A stretch of 18,029 bases of DNA from DASRVA01 sp050732935. GTDB lineage: Bacteria; Gemmatimonadota; Gemmatimonadetes; JACCXV01; JAHWKZ01. Below the pieces are notes generated by a model. It was not told the origin of the DNA and made no database searches. It saw only the letters and a list, made by a program, of their open reading frames with translations. Positions 1-7,768 of the stretch are shown piece by piece. The stretch is taken from assembly GCA_050732935.1 (NCBI GenBank), contig JBOHRW010000204.1, positions 1 to 18,029 on the forward strand, given 5' to 3'. The stretch's first letter is position 1; each line of letters starts with the position of its first letter. A program made the translations under genes and the position numbers.

Positions 1-483
1 GAGGTGGGCCGTCTTGAGGGCGATGTCGATCGCCTCGGCGCCGGACGTGGCAAAGAGTACGCGCCCGTTCCGGATGGGTCCCTGGACGGAGAGCGCTCCG
101 GCGAGGGCCATCCGCAGCGGATGAGGCGCCGCGTCGGCCAGGCCGTGGAGGAGCCGGCTCGACGCGTCCCGCATGCATGCCACCACATTGGGGTTTCGGT
201 GACCCACCAGCGCCGCGCCGAATCCGCCGGTCAGGTCGACATAGCGGTTCCCGTCCATGTCGACCACGTTGGCGCCGCGGGCCCCGAGCCATCCGATCGG
301 GAGCTTGCCGTCCACGATCCCCAGGGAAGGCCGGGGTTCGAACCAGGCACCGCACTCGGCGAGCCAGCGGCTGTTCCGTCCCGGCGGCGGAGCGATGATC
401 CTGGGGAGCGCCGTCCCGGACGGATCGCGGACCGGGATGGGAGCCGGTTCGTCACCGTCTGGCGTCGGACGGTCGTCCTTCAA
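1..483 (-). CDS. Class-III (PLP-dependent) aminotransferase, N-terminal part, cut by window edge
   Basis: The first 161 codons of a fold-type I, class-III aminotransferase are visible. Typical elements appear in order: an N-terminal PGRNSRWLAE segment, the DMDGNRYVDLTGGFGAALVGHRNP block (about residues 83-106, read in two parts), and ATSGAEAIDIALKTA near the edge, where the Ser-Gly-Ala loop binds the PLP phosphate. The catalytic lysine would lie outside the window. The start is taken as TTG, whose TTGA overlaps the aroQ stop by 4 nt and follows a GGAAGG-like ribosome site; no ATG lies upstream in a plausible position. This family covers acetylornithine, GABA, diaminobutyrate and related transaminases, and substrate cannot be assigned from this part. 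Position as last visible gene of the aromatic operon is clear, but class III enzymes are not the usual aromatic transaminases, so its metabolic link is unknown. Confidence 0.82.
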   Translation of the reverse strand, partial: MKDDRPTPDGDEPAPIPVRDPSGTALPRIIAPPPGRNSRWLAECGAWFEPRPSLGIVDGKLPIGWLGARGANVVDMDGNRYVDLTGGFGAALVGHRNPNVVACMRDASSRLLHGLADAAPHPLRMALAGALSVQGPIRNGRVLFATSGAEAIDIALKTAHL

Positions 484-917
484 GGCGAGCCGACCTTCCG
501 GACCAGCGCCTCCAGCCCGATCCGGTAGGAGTCCGGCCCGTGCCCCTGGACGCGGCCCGCGCAGGCGGGCGCCAGGACCGACGTCCGGCGCCACTTCTCG
601 CGTTTGGCGAGATCCGAGAGATGGACCTCGATGACGGGCTTCGCGAAGTCACGGAGCGCGTCGGCCAGGGCGTACGACGTGTGGGTGAGGGCGCCTGCGT
701 TGACGAGCGCGCCGTCGGCCCAGTCGGACCGCTGCTGGATCCGGTCGATCAAGGCTCCCTCGTGATTCGACTGGAACCACTCGAGCGTTGCGCCGAGCTC
801 CCGGGCGACGGGCTCGAGGTCGCGCTCGATCTCGGACAGCGTCTTCGTGCCGTAGATCGCGGGGTCCCGTCGACCGAGCCAGTTCAGATTGGGCCCGTTG
901 AGGACGAGGACTTTCAC
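480..917 (-). CDS. aroQ: 3-dehydroquinate dehydratase, type II
   Basis: Cytoplasmic enzyme that removes water from 3-dehydroquinate to give 3-dehydroshikimate, step 3 of the shikimate pathway. The 145-residue length fits type II enzymes. Visible family motifs are LNGPNLNWLGRRDP followed by the catalytic Tyr22 in YGTKTL, the SNHEGALIDRI segment (50-60), the substrate-binding NAGALTHTS (73-81), and EVHLSDLAKRE with His99. The family usually has Asn-Pro at the position where this protein has Asn73-Ala74, a mild substitution. The ATG overlaps the stop of the aroK-aroB gene by 4 nt (ATGA), implying translational coupling. It shares no similarity with type I (AroD) dehydratases. Confidence 0.97.
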   Translation of the reverse strand: MKVLVLNGPNLNWLGRRDPAIYGTKTLSEIERDLEPVARELGATLEWFQSNHEGALIDRIQQRSDWADGALVNAGALTHTSYALADALRDFAKPVIEVHLSDLAKREKWRRTSVLAPACAGRVQGHGPDSYRIGLEALVRKVGSP

Positions 918-2482
918 GGGAGGTCGGCTTCGTCGAGCACAGCGATCCGGGTCTCCCCCACCCGCACTGGAAGCGGAACGTGGAGCCTGTCGCCGGAGCG
1001 CTTCTTGTCGTGCCGGATCGCGCCCAGGAGAATCTCCCGGTCCAGGGGAGTGTCGGGACGTGTCGGGAGACCGAGCCCCGCAACCGCTGACTCGATCCGG
1101 TCGGCGAGGCCCTTCTCTGTGATCCCGGCGTCCTCCCCAAGGCGGGCCTCGGCGACCAGGCCCATCGCGACGGCCTCCCCGTGGGTCCAGCGCCCGCGGC
1201 CCACGGTCTCGAAGGCGTGACCGAGCGTGTGGCCCAGGTTCAGGACCCGGCGACGGTCGTGTTCGCGCGGATCCTCCTCGACGACTTTCACTTTGACCAG
1301 GATGGCGCGCTCCATCGCTTCGTCAACCACGTCGAGGCGCCGCTCGGCGATCGATTCGGCTTCCCGCTCGCACAGCTCGAGCAGTTCGGGATCCCCGATT
1401 AGCCCTGCCTTCAGGACCTCCGCCCATCCCGAGCGCCAGTCTCGATCCGCGAGGGTCAGCAGGCAGAGCGGATCGGCACCGACCACGACCGGCGAGTGAA
1501 AGGTGCCGACGACGTTCTTGATCCCGTCCAGGTCGATCGCGTTCTTGCCACCGATCGCCGCGTCGACCTGAGCGAGGAGCGTGGTCGGAAAGAGCGCCAG
1601 CGGCACCCCGCGCTTGAAGGTGGCCGCGGCCATCCCGCCGACGTCGCCGGCCGCTCCCCCTCCGAGCACGAGGGTCGGCGTGTCGCGGTCGGAGCCGTGG
1701 TCGCGGAGCGCCCGCCAGATCCGCCCCAGACCGTCCATCGATTTCGCCGATTCGCCCGGCGCGAGCGGACAGGGCGTCGCGCTCCAACCGGCGTCTCCCA
1801 GTCCGTTGGAGAGCGCGTCGCCGTGAAGCGCCCAGACATGGGGATCGGTCGTGACCACGACCTGACCCCGCGGGGCATCGGGAAGACGTTCCGCGAGAAG
1901 CTCCCCGGCATGGGCCAGAAGACCCTGGCCGAGCCGGATGTCCCGCGCGACCTCCCGCGGCGGATCGCCGGCCACCTGGCGCAGTACCTCCACGGCCACC
2001 CTTTCGACCGATCGGCGGTCGGTCTCCACGCGATGGGACAGCTCCGCGAACACCGAGGCTCGGCGGACCGCCAGCGCTTCGAGCACCGTTCCTGGCTCGC
2101 CGTGCTCGAGCAGCGGTCGCGCCCCGGGATGGTCGGCTGTCCGACCGGCGAGGGTCTCCGCGGGGCCGTCCAGGAGGACGCCGATCCCCCAGCGGGCGAG
2201 CCGCTCCCGGCTGGTCGGGTCCTCCAGCGTACCGCCCCCGAGCGCCAGGATCCGCGAACCCTCCAGGACGGTCAGCCGCTCGACCGCCGCGCGCTCCAGC
2301 TCACGAAAAGCCCCCTCTCCGTCGGAGGCCCAGATCTCCGCGATCGGTCGGCCCGCTTTGCGCTCGACCTCGCGGTCCACGTCGGCCCACGGCCGACCGA
2401 GCCAGCGCCCGACGAGCTCGGCGACGGTCGTCTTCCCCGAGCCCGATAGGCCGGCGAGGTAGATCCGAGGGCTCCGCCTCAC
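914..2482 (-). CDS. aroKB: Bifunctional shikimate kinase / 3-dehydroquinate synthase (AroK-AroB fusion)
   Basis: A 522-residue fusion. Residues 1-175 are shikimate kinase: Walker A GLSGSGKTT (11-19), the DVD (34-36), the Arg of AFRELE (Arg60) and GGG (82-84) that bind shikimate, and the lid Arg in RPLL. Residues about 178-522 are dehydroquinate synthase: NAD-binding LGGGAAGDVGGMAAATFKRG (273-292), FPTTLLAQVDAAIGGKNAID (298-317), and presumed Zn ligands Glu355 (WAEVLK), His418 (GHTLGHAFE) and His434 (HGEAVAMG). It thus performs steps 2 and 5, which are not consecutive. The start is the GTG whose GTGA overlaps the aroC stop and which follows a strong GGAGGAG site. The frame stays open 177 codons further upstream, but that part is out-of-frame aroC. 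Order kinase-then-synthase matches AroKB fusions known in some bacteria such as Thermotoga. Confidence 0.95.
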   Translation of the reverse strand: MRRSPRIYLAGLSGSGKTTVAELVGRWLGRPWADVDREVERKAGRPIAEIWASDGEGAFRELERAAVERLTVLEGSRILALGGGTLEDPTSRERLARWGIGVLLDGPAETLAGRTADHPGARPLLEHGEPGTVLEALAVRRASVFAELSHRVETDRRSVERVAVEVLRQVAGDPPREVARDIRLGQGLLAHAGELLAERLPDAPRGQVVVTTDPHVWALHGDALSNGLGDAGWSATPCPLAPGESAKSMDGLGRIWRALRDHGSDRDTPTLVLGGGAAGDVGGMAAATFKRGVPLALFPTTLLAQVDAAIGGKNAIDLDGIKNVVGTFHSPVVVGADPLCLLTLADRDWRSGWAEVLKAGLIGDPELLELCEREAESIAERRLDVVDEAMERAILVKVKVVEEDPREHDRRRVLNLGHTLGHAFETVGRGRWTHGEAVAMGLVAEARLGEDAGITEKGLADRIESAVAGLGLPTRPDTPLDREILLGAIRHDKKRSGDRLHVPLPVRVGETRIAVLDEADLP

Positions 2483-3675
2483 GTCTCCTCCGTCGGCTCG
2501 AGCGCCTCGGCCGGCGCCGCGGGCGCCCGCAACAGCGCATCGGCAACCCGCGGCTGCCGCCACGGGATCCGCTCCAGGTAGTGCTCGAAGGCGGCGCGGG
2601 TGTCGTCGATGTGGTCGCCGCCGAACTTCTCCAGAAACACCTCCGCGATCACGAGCGCCACCATTGCCTCGGCCACGACGCTCCCCGCCGGGACGACCAG
2701 CGTGTCGGAGCGGATGTACCTGCACTCGACCTCCTCCCCGGTCTCGAGATCGACCGATCTCAGCGGCCGGCGCTGGGTCGAGATCGGCTTGAAGAAGGTG
2801 CGGGCGACAACCGGTTCCCCATTCGAGATCCCGCCCTCGATCCCCCCGGCCCGGTTGGTGCGCCGGACGACCCCGCCATCCCAGAAGATCTCGTCCTGCG
2901 CCGCGCGACCGAAGTCGAACGGGGTCTCGATGCCGTCGCCGATGGCGACCGCCTTGACCGACTGGATCGAGAGGAGGGCGCGACCGAGCGCGGCCTCGAG
3001 GCGGCGGTCCCACTGGGCGTAGGAGCCCAGCCCCGGCGGAACCCCCAGCGCCACGATCTCGGCCACACCACCCAGCGTCTCCTGGCGCTCGCGGGCCTCC
3101 TCGATCCGGGCCAGCATCGCCTGCTCGACCGACCGGTCCGCGCAGTAGAGAGGCGACCGGTCGCGCTCCTGGACGAGGCTTTCCCAGTCCGAGCGATCGG
3201 GACGGGCGTCGATCCCGCCGACCGCCACGACGTGGCCCGCGACGGCGATGCCGAACTCGTGGAGGAAGCGATGCGCGACCGCGCCCAGGGCTACCCGCAT
3301 CGCGGTCTCGCGGGCGCTCGAGCGCTCGATGGCCGGGTTGGCGTCGTCGAAGCCGTGCTTGAGCGTGCCGGTGAGGTCGGCGTGCCCGGGTCGGGGGACG
3401 GTCCGCCGAGGTTGCTTCCCCTGGGGGATCTCCCCCCGGTTGGCGATCGTGATAGCGATCGGCGCGCCCGTCGTCGCTCCCCTCCAGACACCACCCGCGA
3501 TCCGCGCGCGATCGCGCTCGATCCTCATCCGCGCCCCGCGCCCGACGCCGCCCTGGCGGCGCAGCAGGTGGCCGTCCAGGTCGGCCTCCGAGAGCGGCAG
3601 TCCCGCCGGCACGCCCTCCAGGATGCCGATCAGCTCTGCCCCGTGCGACTCGCCGGCGGTCAAGAAGCGCAGCAT
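2479..3675 (-). CDS. aroC: Chorismate synthase
   Basis: Catalyses the last common step, anti-elimination of phosphate from EPSP to chorismate, using reduced FMN. At 398 residues it is of the usual bacterial length. Signature segments are TAGESHG with His11 (6-12), Arg40 and Arg46 in the LRRQGGVGRG block, RPGHADLTGTLKHGFDDANP (95-114) running into IERSSARETA (116-125), and GGIEGGISNG near residue 275. The ATG lies 16 nt inside the aroE coding sequence; it gives the canonical MLRFLTAGES N-terminus, so it is preferred to the TTG four codons later. A roughly 20-residue Ala/Pro/Glu-rich tail (ALLRAPAAPAEALEPTEET) follows the conserved domain. The stop overlaps the fused aroK-aroB start (GTGA). Confidence 0.97.
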   Translation of the reverse strand: MLRFLTAGESHGAELIGILEGVPAGLPLSEADLDGHLLRRQGGVGRGARMRIERDRARIAGGVWRGATTGAPIAITIANRGEIPQGKQPRRTVPRPGHADLTGTLKHGFDDANPAIERSSARETAMRVALGAVAHRFLHEFGIAVAGHVVAVGGIDARPDRSDWESLVQERDRSPLYCADRSVEQAMLARIEEARERQETLGGVAEIVALGVPPGLGSYAQWDRRLEAALGRALLSIQSVKAVAIGDGIETPFDFGRAAQDEIFWDGGVVRRTNRAGGIEGGISNGEPVVARTFFKPISTQRRPLRSVDLETGEEVECRYIRSDTLVVPAGSVVAEAMVALVIAEVFLEKFGGDHIDDTRAAFEHYLERIPWRQPRVADALLRAPAAPAEALEPTEET

Positions 3676-4511
3676 CGATCCAGCCCCGGGGCCACCTCGC
3701 GAGCGGCGGCCCAGAAATCCTCCTCGTACGACTCGGCCGCTACCGGATCACCATCGATCAGCCAGGCGGCCCCGAGGCACGCCTGATGGATCAGCATCCC
3801 GATGCCGTTCAGCGTGCGGGCTCCGGCCGCGCGCGCGCGCCTGAGCAGCGCGGTCGCGAGCGGGACATAGTTGAGATCGACCACCAGCCGCGCCCGCTCC
3901 CAGACCATCGGCGGCACGTCGGGCATCGGCGCGCCGACCTGGCCGCCCAGGGGAGTCGCGTTCACCACGACCTCGAACGGTCCCGGCTCGAAGTCCTCGA
4001 GAGACGCGTACCCCATGACACGACAGGCCTCGCACCCCGCCGGCACCCGCTCGGGGCGCCGCGAGACCAGCGTGACCTCGGCGCCGGACTCCGCCGCGGC
4101 GAGCGCCACGGCACGCCCCGCGCCGCCTGTGCCCAGGATCGCCACCGACCGGCCGCGGAGCGGCTCACCGATCGACAGGAGACTTCGCACGAACCCGTAT
4201 CCGTCGGTCGAGCGGCCCTGCCACCCGTCCCTGGATCGGATGACCGTGTTCACCGACTCGATGGCGGACGCCACCGGATCGAGATGCCGGCACCGGCGCA
4301 TCGATCGCTCCTTCCATGGTGCGGTCACGTTGAACCCGTCGAGGTCCGACGCCCAGAGGGCCACCCAGGGCTCGTCGTCGTCGGGTCGGACGGGGACGAT
4401 CCCGTACTGGATCGCCAGACCGCGCCGGCGTCCCATGGCCTCCCACAAAGCCGGGCTGAGGCTGTGCTCCACCGGCCAGCCCGCGATCGCCAGTCGAAGC
4501 CCGCGCCTCAT
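3660..4511 (-). CDS. aroE: Shikimate dehydrogenase (NADP-dependent)
   Basis: Reduces 3-dehydroshikimate to shikimate (step 4). The 283-residue protein shows the shikimate-binding SLSP (Ser17, Ser19), NVTAPWKE with the catalytic Lys67, ESVNTV (Asn88) and STDGYG (Asp103), then the Rossmann loop GTGGAGRA (127-134), SRRPER cofactor region (150-155), NATPLGG (184-190) and NGIGMLIHQA with Gln243. The family consensus NVTxPHK carries Trp instead of His before the catalytic Lys. Arg151-Arg152 after strand beta2 are consistent with NADP preference. ATG overlaps the aroA stop (ATGA). A reading frame extending 21 codons upstream only translates aroA out of frame and is not part of the gene. Confidence 0.95.
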   Translation of the reverse strand: MRRGLRLAIAGWPVEHSLSPALWEAMGRRRGLAIQYGIVPVRPDDDEPWVALWASDLDGFNVTAPWKERSMRRCRHLDPVASAIESVNTVIRSRDGWQGRSTDGYGFVRSLLSIGEPLRGRSVAILGTGGAGRAVALAAAESGAEVTLVSRRPERVPAGCEACRVMGYASLEDFEPGPFEVVVNATPLGGQVGAPMPDVPPMVWERARLVVDLNYVPLATALLRRARAAGARTLNGIGMLIHQACLGAAWLIDGDPVAAESYEEDFWAAAREVAPGLDRCCAS

Positions 4512-5818
4512 GTTCCGATGGCGACCGCGGCGGCGAGTCGCTCGAAGAAGCCGGGGAACGAGACGTCGACCCACTCGGCACCCTCGAGCTCGCTCGCCCC
4601 TTCGGCGAGCGCGGCGGCGACGGCGAGCGCCATCCCGATCCGATGGTCGGAGACCGCGTCGACCCGCGCTCCCGACAGCCGCACCGGCCCCTGCACGACG
4701 AACCCGTCGTCCAGCGGCTCGATCGCGGCGCCCATGGCCCGCAGACCGCTGACGACGGCCTCTATGCGGTCGCTCTCCTTCACCCTGAGCTCAGCCGCGC
4801 CGGTCACCACCGTCTCCCCCTCGGCCTGCGTGCCGAGCACGGCCACCAGCGGAAGCTCGTCGATGAGGCTCGGGACGAGCGCGGGATCGACGCGCGCCCC
4901 CCGGAGACCGCCACCACGCACGCGCACGGTCCCCCGCGGCTCGGGATCGGTCCCCATCTCCTCGACTCCGATCCCGGCCCCCATCGTCCGCAGGACATCC
5001 AGGAGCCCGGTCCGCGTCGCATTGAGTCCGACGTCCTCCACCGCCAGCCGGGATCCGTCACGGGCAGCCGCCAGCGCGAGGAACGGGGCGGCGGAGGAGA
5101 AATCCCCCGGCACGTCCACGTCGATCGCCGAGACGGGGCCCGGCTCGATCCTGGTCCGCCACCCGTCGCGTTCGATCCGGGCGCCCATCCGCTCGAGCAT
5201 GCGCTCGGTGTGGTCCCGGCTCGGTCCCGGCTCCTCGACCGCCGTCTCTCCTTTCGCGCCGAGCCCCGCCAGCAGGAGCGCCGACTTGACTTGCGCGCTG
5301 GCCACCGCCAGCCGATGGCTCGAACCCGTCAGCACGGCGGCGCCGACGGTGAGCGGGAGCCGAAACGGCGGTGCTCCGCCGGAGACCGAGGCATCGAGCC
5401 CGTTCCCGATCCGCGCTCCCATCGCGATCAGGGGATCGACCACCCGGCCCATCGGTCGCCGGGAGAGCGAGCGGTCGCCCACCAGGGTCACCGGACCGGT
5501 CGCCCTCGGCGCCAGCGCACCCAGCAGGAGCCGCGCGGTGGTCCCCGAGTTGCCGCAATCGATCGGGCCCTCCGCGGTCCAGCGGCCGCCGCCCCGCACT
5601 TCGACGCGGCGCCGGTCGACCTTCACGACGGAGATCCCGAGCGCCGCCAGCGCCGCGCGGGTCGCCTGTATGTCGCAGCCGGAAGAAAGACCGGTCACCA
5701 ACCCCTTCCCATCGGCGACCGCGTTCAGCAGCAGCGCCCGATGGCCGATCGATTTGTCCCCGGGCACCCGCAGCGTCGCGTCGATCTTGTCGAGCGGCAG
5801 GAGCCGCACGCGGGTCAC
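4508..5818 (-). CDS. aroA: 3-phosphoshikimate 1-carboxyvinyltransferase (EPSP synthase)
   Basis: Transfers the enolpyruvyl group of PEP to shikimate-3-phosphate (step 6). The 436-residue protein has PGDKSIGHRALLL (Lys22, Ser23, Arg27), GNSGTTARLLLG (89-100), LSRRPMGRVVDPL (Arg121/Arg122), SAQVKSALLLAG (174-185), IDELPLVAVLGTQAEG with Asp320 (319-334), KESDRI (347-352) and DHRIGMA (391-397). All S3P- and PEP-contacting residues expected of the family are present. The PEP-loop sequence is GNSGTTAR rather than the enterobacterial GNAGTAMR. Starts at GTG, overlapping the DAHP synthase stop (GTGA), and itself overlaps aroE by 4 nt. Confidence 0.97.
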   Translation of the reverse strand: MTRVRLLPLDKIDATLRVPGDKSIGHRALLLNAVADGKGLVTGLSSGCDIQATRAALAALGISVVKVDRRRVEVRGGGRWTAEGPIDCGNSGTTARLLLGALAPRATGPVTLVGDRSLSRRPMGRVVDPLIAMGARIGNGLDASVSGGAPPFRLPLTVGAAVLTGSSHRLAVASAQVKSALLLAGLGAKGETAVEEPGPSRDHTERMLERMGARIERDGWRTRIEPGPVSAIDVDVPGDFSSAAPFLALAAARDGSRLAVEDVGLNATRTGLLDVLRTMGAGIGVEEMGTDPEPRGTVRVRGGGLRGARVDPALVPSLIDELPLVAVLGTQAEGETVVTGAAELRVKESDRIEAVVSGLRAMGAAIEPLDDGFVVQGPVRLSGARVDAVSDHRIGMALAVAAALAEGASELEGAEWVDVSFPGFFERLAAAVAIGT

Positions 5819-6840
5819 ACGCCGACCGGCTGGCTTCGCAGGGCGGCTCGCAGCCGCTCGAGCTCACCCATCATGCCGGCGAACTGCGGGAACGTGAGGC
5901 TCTGGGGGCCGTCGGAGAGCGCGTTCTCGGGGTCGGGGTGGACCTCGACCATGAGCCCGTCGGCGCCGGCCGCGAGGGCGGCCAGGGCGAGCGGTGGCAC
6001 GAGCTCCCGGCGGCCGGTCGCATGGCTCGGATCGACCACGACCGGCAAGTGGGAGAGCCCCTTCAGGACGGGGACGGCGGCGATGTCCAGCGTGTTCCGG
6101 GTGTAGCGCTCGAAGGTTCGGATCCCGCGCTCGCAGAGAATGACGTTCGGGTTGCCCTCGGCCACCACGTATTCGGCCGCCAGGAGGAACTCCTCGAGGG
6201 TCGCGCTCTGGCCGCGCTTCAGGAACACCGGCCGATCGCTCTGCCCAACCCTCCGGAGAAGACGAAAGTTCTGCATGTTGCGGGCCCCGACCTGGAGGAT
6301 GTCGGCCATCCCTGCCACGTCCTGGACGTCCTCGGCCGAGACGACCTCGGTGATGATCGCCAGCCCCGTCTCTTGGCGCGCGCGGGCGAGCAGCTCGAGC
6401 CCCTCGACCTCCATGCCCTGGAAGGAGTACGGCGACGTGCGCGGCTTGTAGGCTCCGCCGCGCAGGACGTTGGCCCCGTGCTCCTTGAGGAAGTGCGCGG
6501 TCTCGATGATCTGCCCCGCTGACTCCACTGCGCAGGGGCCCGCGATCACCGAGAAGCCGCCGGCCCCGAAGGCGAAACCCTCCCCGCGGACCACCGTGTC
6601 GGCCGCCTGGAGCTCCCGGCTGACGAGCTTGAAGGGCTTGAGGACGGGCACCACGTCCTCGACCCCCTCGAAGGCCCGCAGCCGGTCCATCGAGACGTGC
6701 CGCTCGTCACCGATCAGGCCGATCACCGTCCGCTCCTCGCCGCGCACGATGCGCCCGACGCGGAGCCCCTGGCCTTCGATGAAGGCGACCAGCTCGCCCA
6801 TCGCCTTCAGCGTCACGCCCGGCTTCAGGATTACGATCAT
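5815..6840 (-). CDS. aroF: 3-deoxy-7-phosphoheptulonate (DAHP) synthase, type I-beta with N-terminal regulatory domain
   Basis: Condenses PEP and erythrose-4-phosphate, the committed first step. The 341-residue protein aligns end to end with the Thermotoga maritima enzyme as I recall it: a ferredoxin-like/ACT-type regulatory domain (about 1-72, MIVILKPGVT...RTVIGLIGDERHV...LKPFKLVSRE) and then the TIM barrel. Metal ligands are recognisable as Cys103 (AGPCAVE), His273 (DPSHATG), Glu299 (VEVHPDPE) and Asp310 (LSDG). RGGAYKPRTSPYSFQG (127-142) and LCERGIRTFE bind substrate. In the Thermotoga enzyme the N-terminal domain confers feedback inhibition by Tyr/Phe, so allostery is likely here too (inference). 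ATG overlaps the chorismate mutase stop (ATGA). The symbol aroF is used generically; aroG would be equally valid. Confidence 0.96.
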   Translation of the reverse strand: MIVILKPGVTLKAMGELVAFIEGQGLRVGRIVRGEERTVIGLIGDERHVSMDRLRAFEGVEDVVPVLKPFKLVSRELQAADTVVRGEGFAFGAGGFSVIAGPCAVESAGQIIETAHFLKEHGANVLRGGAYKPRTSPYSFQGMEVEGLELLARARQETGLAIITEVVSAEDVQDVAGMADILQVGARNMQNFRLLRRVGQSDRPVFLKRGQSATLEEFLLAAEYVVAEGNPNVILCERGIRTFERYTRNTLDIAAVPVLKGLSHLPVVVDPSHATGRRELVPPLALAALAAGADGLMVEVHPDPENALSDGPQSLTFPQFAGMMGELERLRAALRSQPVGV

Positions 6841-7199
6841 GCGAGGTCCTCCCTCAGCCCGCTCGCCCCGCCCAGGTACGCGTGACGGATCGCGGGCGCT
6901 CCGTCCCGCCAGCGCGCGAGGACGAGAGCCCGGATGACACGCGGAAGCTGGCCCTCGACCGGAACCTCGAGCGCGCTCAACAGCGGAACCGTCGTCCAGC
7001 CGAGGGACCGCGCCGATGCGGCCGCATGGGTGGCGGTCAGATCGGGCGTCTGGGTGAACCAGATCGCGACCAAATCGTCGGGCTCCAGCTCGTTGCGACC
7101 GGTCATCGCGAGAAGAAGCTCCCGTGACGCCCGGTCGATCGCCTCGTGCGAGTTCTCGGTCACCTGGATGGCGCCCCGGATGCCACGGATCGCGCTCAC
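6837..7199 (-). CDS. aroH: Chorismate mutase, AroH type
   Basis: Converts chorismate to prephenate, entry to the Phe/Tyr branch. The 120-residue protein resembles the trimeric Bacillus subtilis AroH enzyme rather than the all-helical AroQ class. MSAIRGIRGAIQV at the N-terminus supplies Arg8 (B. subtilis Arg7), and VPLLSALEV (71-79) carries Glu78. Arg90 (RVIRALV) and Tyr108 (IRHAYL) fall at the same numbers as the B. subtilis active-site residues. Residue 75, Cys in B. subtilis, is Ser. The GTG start is fixed by the GTGA overlap with the trpG stop and by the conserved RGIRGA start of the family. The same frame stays open upstream within trpG, which I discount. Confidence 0.93.
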   Translation of the reverse strand: MSAIRGIRGAIQVTENSHEAIDRASRELLLAMTGRNELEPDDLVAIWFTQTPDLTATHAAASARSLGWTTVPLLSALEVPVEGQLPRVIRALVLARWRDGAPAIRHAYLGGASGLREDLA

Positions 7200-7768
7200 G
7201 TCGTTCCCCGCAGGAAGTTCTCGAGCAGGCGCCGGCCGTCGGCGGTCAGGATCGACTCGGGATGGAATTGTACGCCCTCGGTCCGCGTGCCGGCCACGCG
7301 CAGCCCCATGATCTCGCCCTCGGAGGTGTAGGCCGAGATCTCGAGCTCCGGCGGCAACCCGTGCTCGTCGACGACGAGGCTGTGGTAGCGGCCCGCGGCA
7401 AACGGATTGGCCAGCCCAGCGTAGATCGTCCGCCCGTCGTGATAGACGCGGGACGCCTGTCCGTGGACGACCCGCGGGGCGCGCTCGATCCGGGCGCCGT
7501 GCACGTGACCGATCGCCTGGTGGCCGAGGCAGACGCCGAGGATGGGGATCCGGGGCTGCCATGTCTCGATGATGGCGCACGTCCGGCCCGCGTTCTCCGG
7601 CCGCCCCGGGCCCGGCGAAACCACGACGTGCGTGGGAGCGAGATCCCCCACGTCGTCGACCGTCACGGCATCGTTCCGTCGCACAAGGATCTCCCGCCCC
7701 TTCCCCGCCATTGCCTGGACGAGGTTCCAGGTGAACGAATCATAGTTGTCGATCACCAGAATCCTCAT
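7196..7768 (-). CDS. trpG: Anthranilate synthase component II, glutamine amidotransferase
   Basis: Class-I glutamine amidotransferase that releases ammonia from glutamine for anthranilate synthase. At 190 residues it has the usual stand-alone length. MRILVIDNYDSFTWNL is the family N-terminus; the nucleophile is Cys80 in GVCLGHQA, oxyanion segment SPGPGRPENAG (51-61), and the catalytic His169/Glu171 lie in GVQFHPESI. Its ATG overlaps the trpE stop (ATGA), so the two subunits are probably made in equal amounts. TrpG proteins can also serve aminodeoxychorismate synthase (PabA role); no pabB is seen in the window. Confidence 0.95.
   Translation of the reverse strand: MRILVIDNYDSFTWNLVQAMAGKGREILVRRNDAVTVDDVGDLAPTHVVVSPGPGRPENAGRTCAIIETWQPRIPILGVCLGHQAIGHVHGARIERAPRVVHGQASRVYHDGRTIYAGLANPFAAGRYHSLVVDEHGLPPELEISAYTSEGEIMGLRVAGTRTEGVQFHPESILTADGRRLLENFLRGTT

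Noticed and set aside
1496..2449. 317-codon plus-strand open frame opposite aroK-aroB
   Set aside because: Antisense shadow with no recognisable domain; overlaps a confidently assigned gene.
2483..3013. 177-codon upstream extension of the aroK-aroB reading frame
   Set aside because: It is out-of-frame aroC coding sequence with no shikimate kinase similarity; the GTG at 2482 has GGAGGAG and the operon's typical GTGA overlap.
3786..5897. 703-codon plus-strand open frame opposite aroE and aroA
   Set aside because: Translation is Arg/Pro/Ser-rich low-complexity typical of antisense frames in GC-rich DNA; the minus-strand genes are unambiguous.
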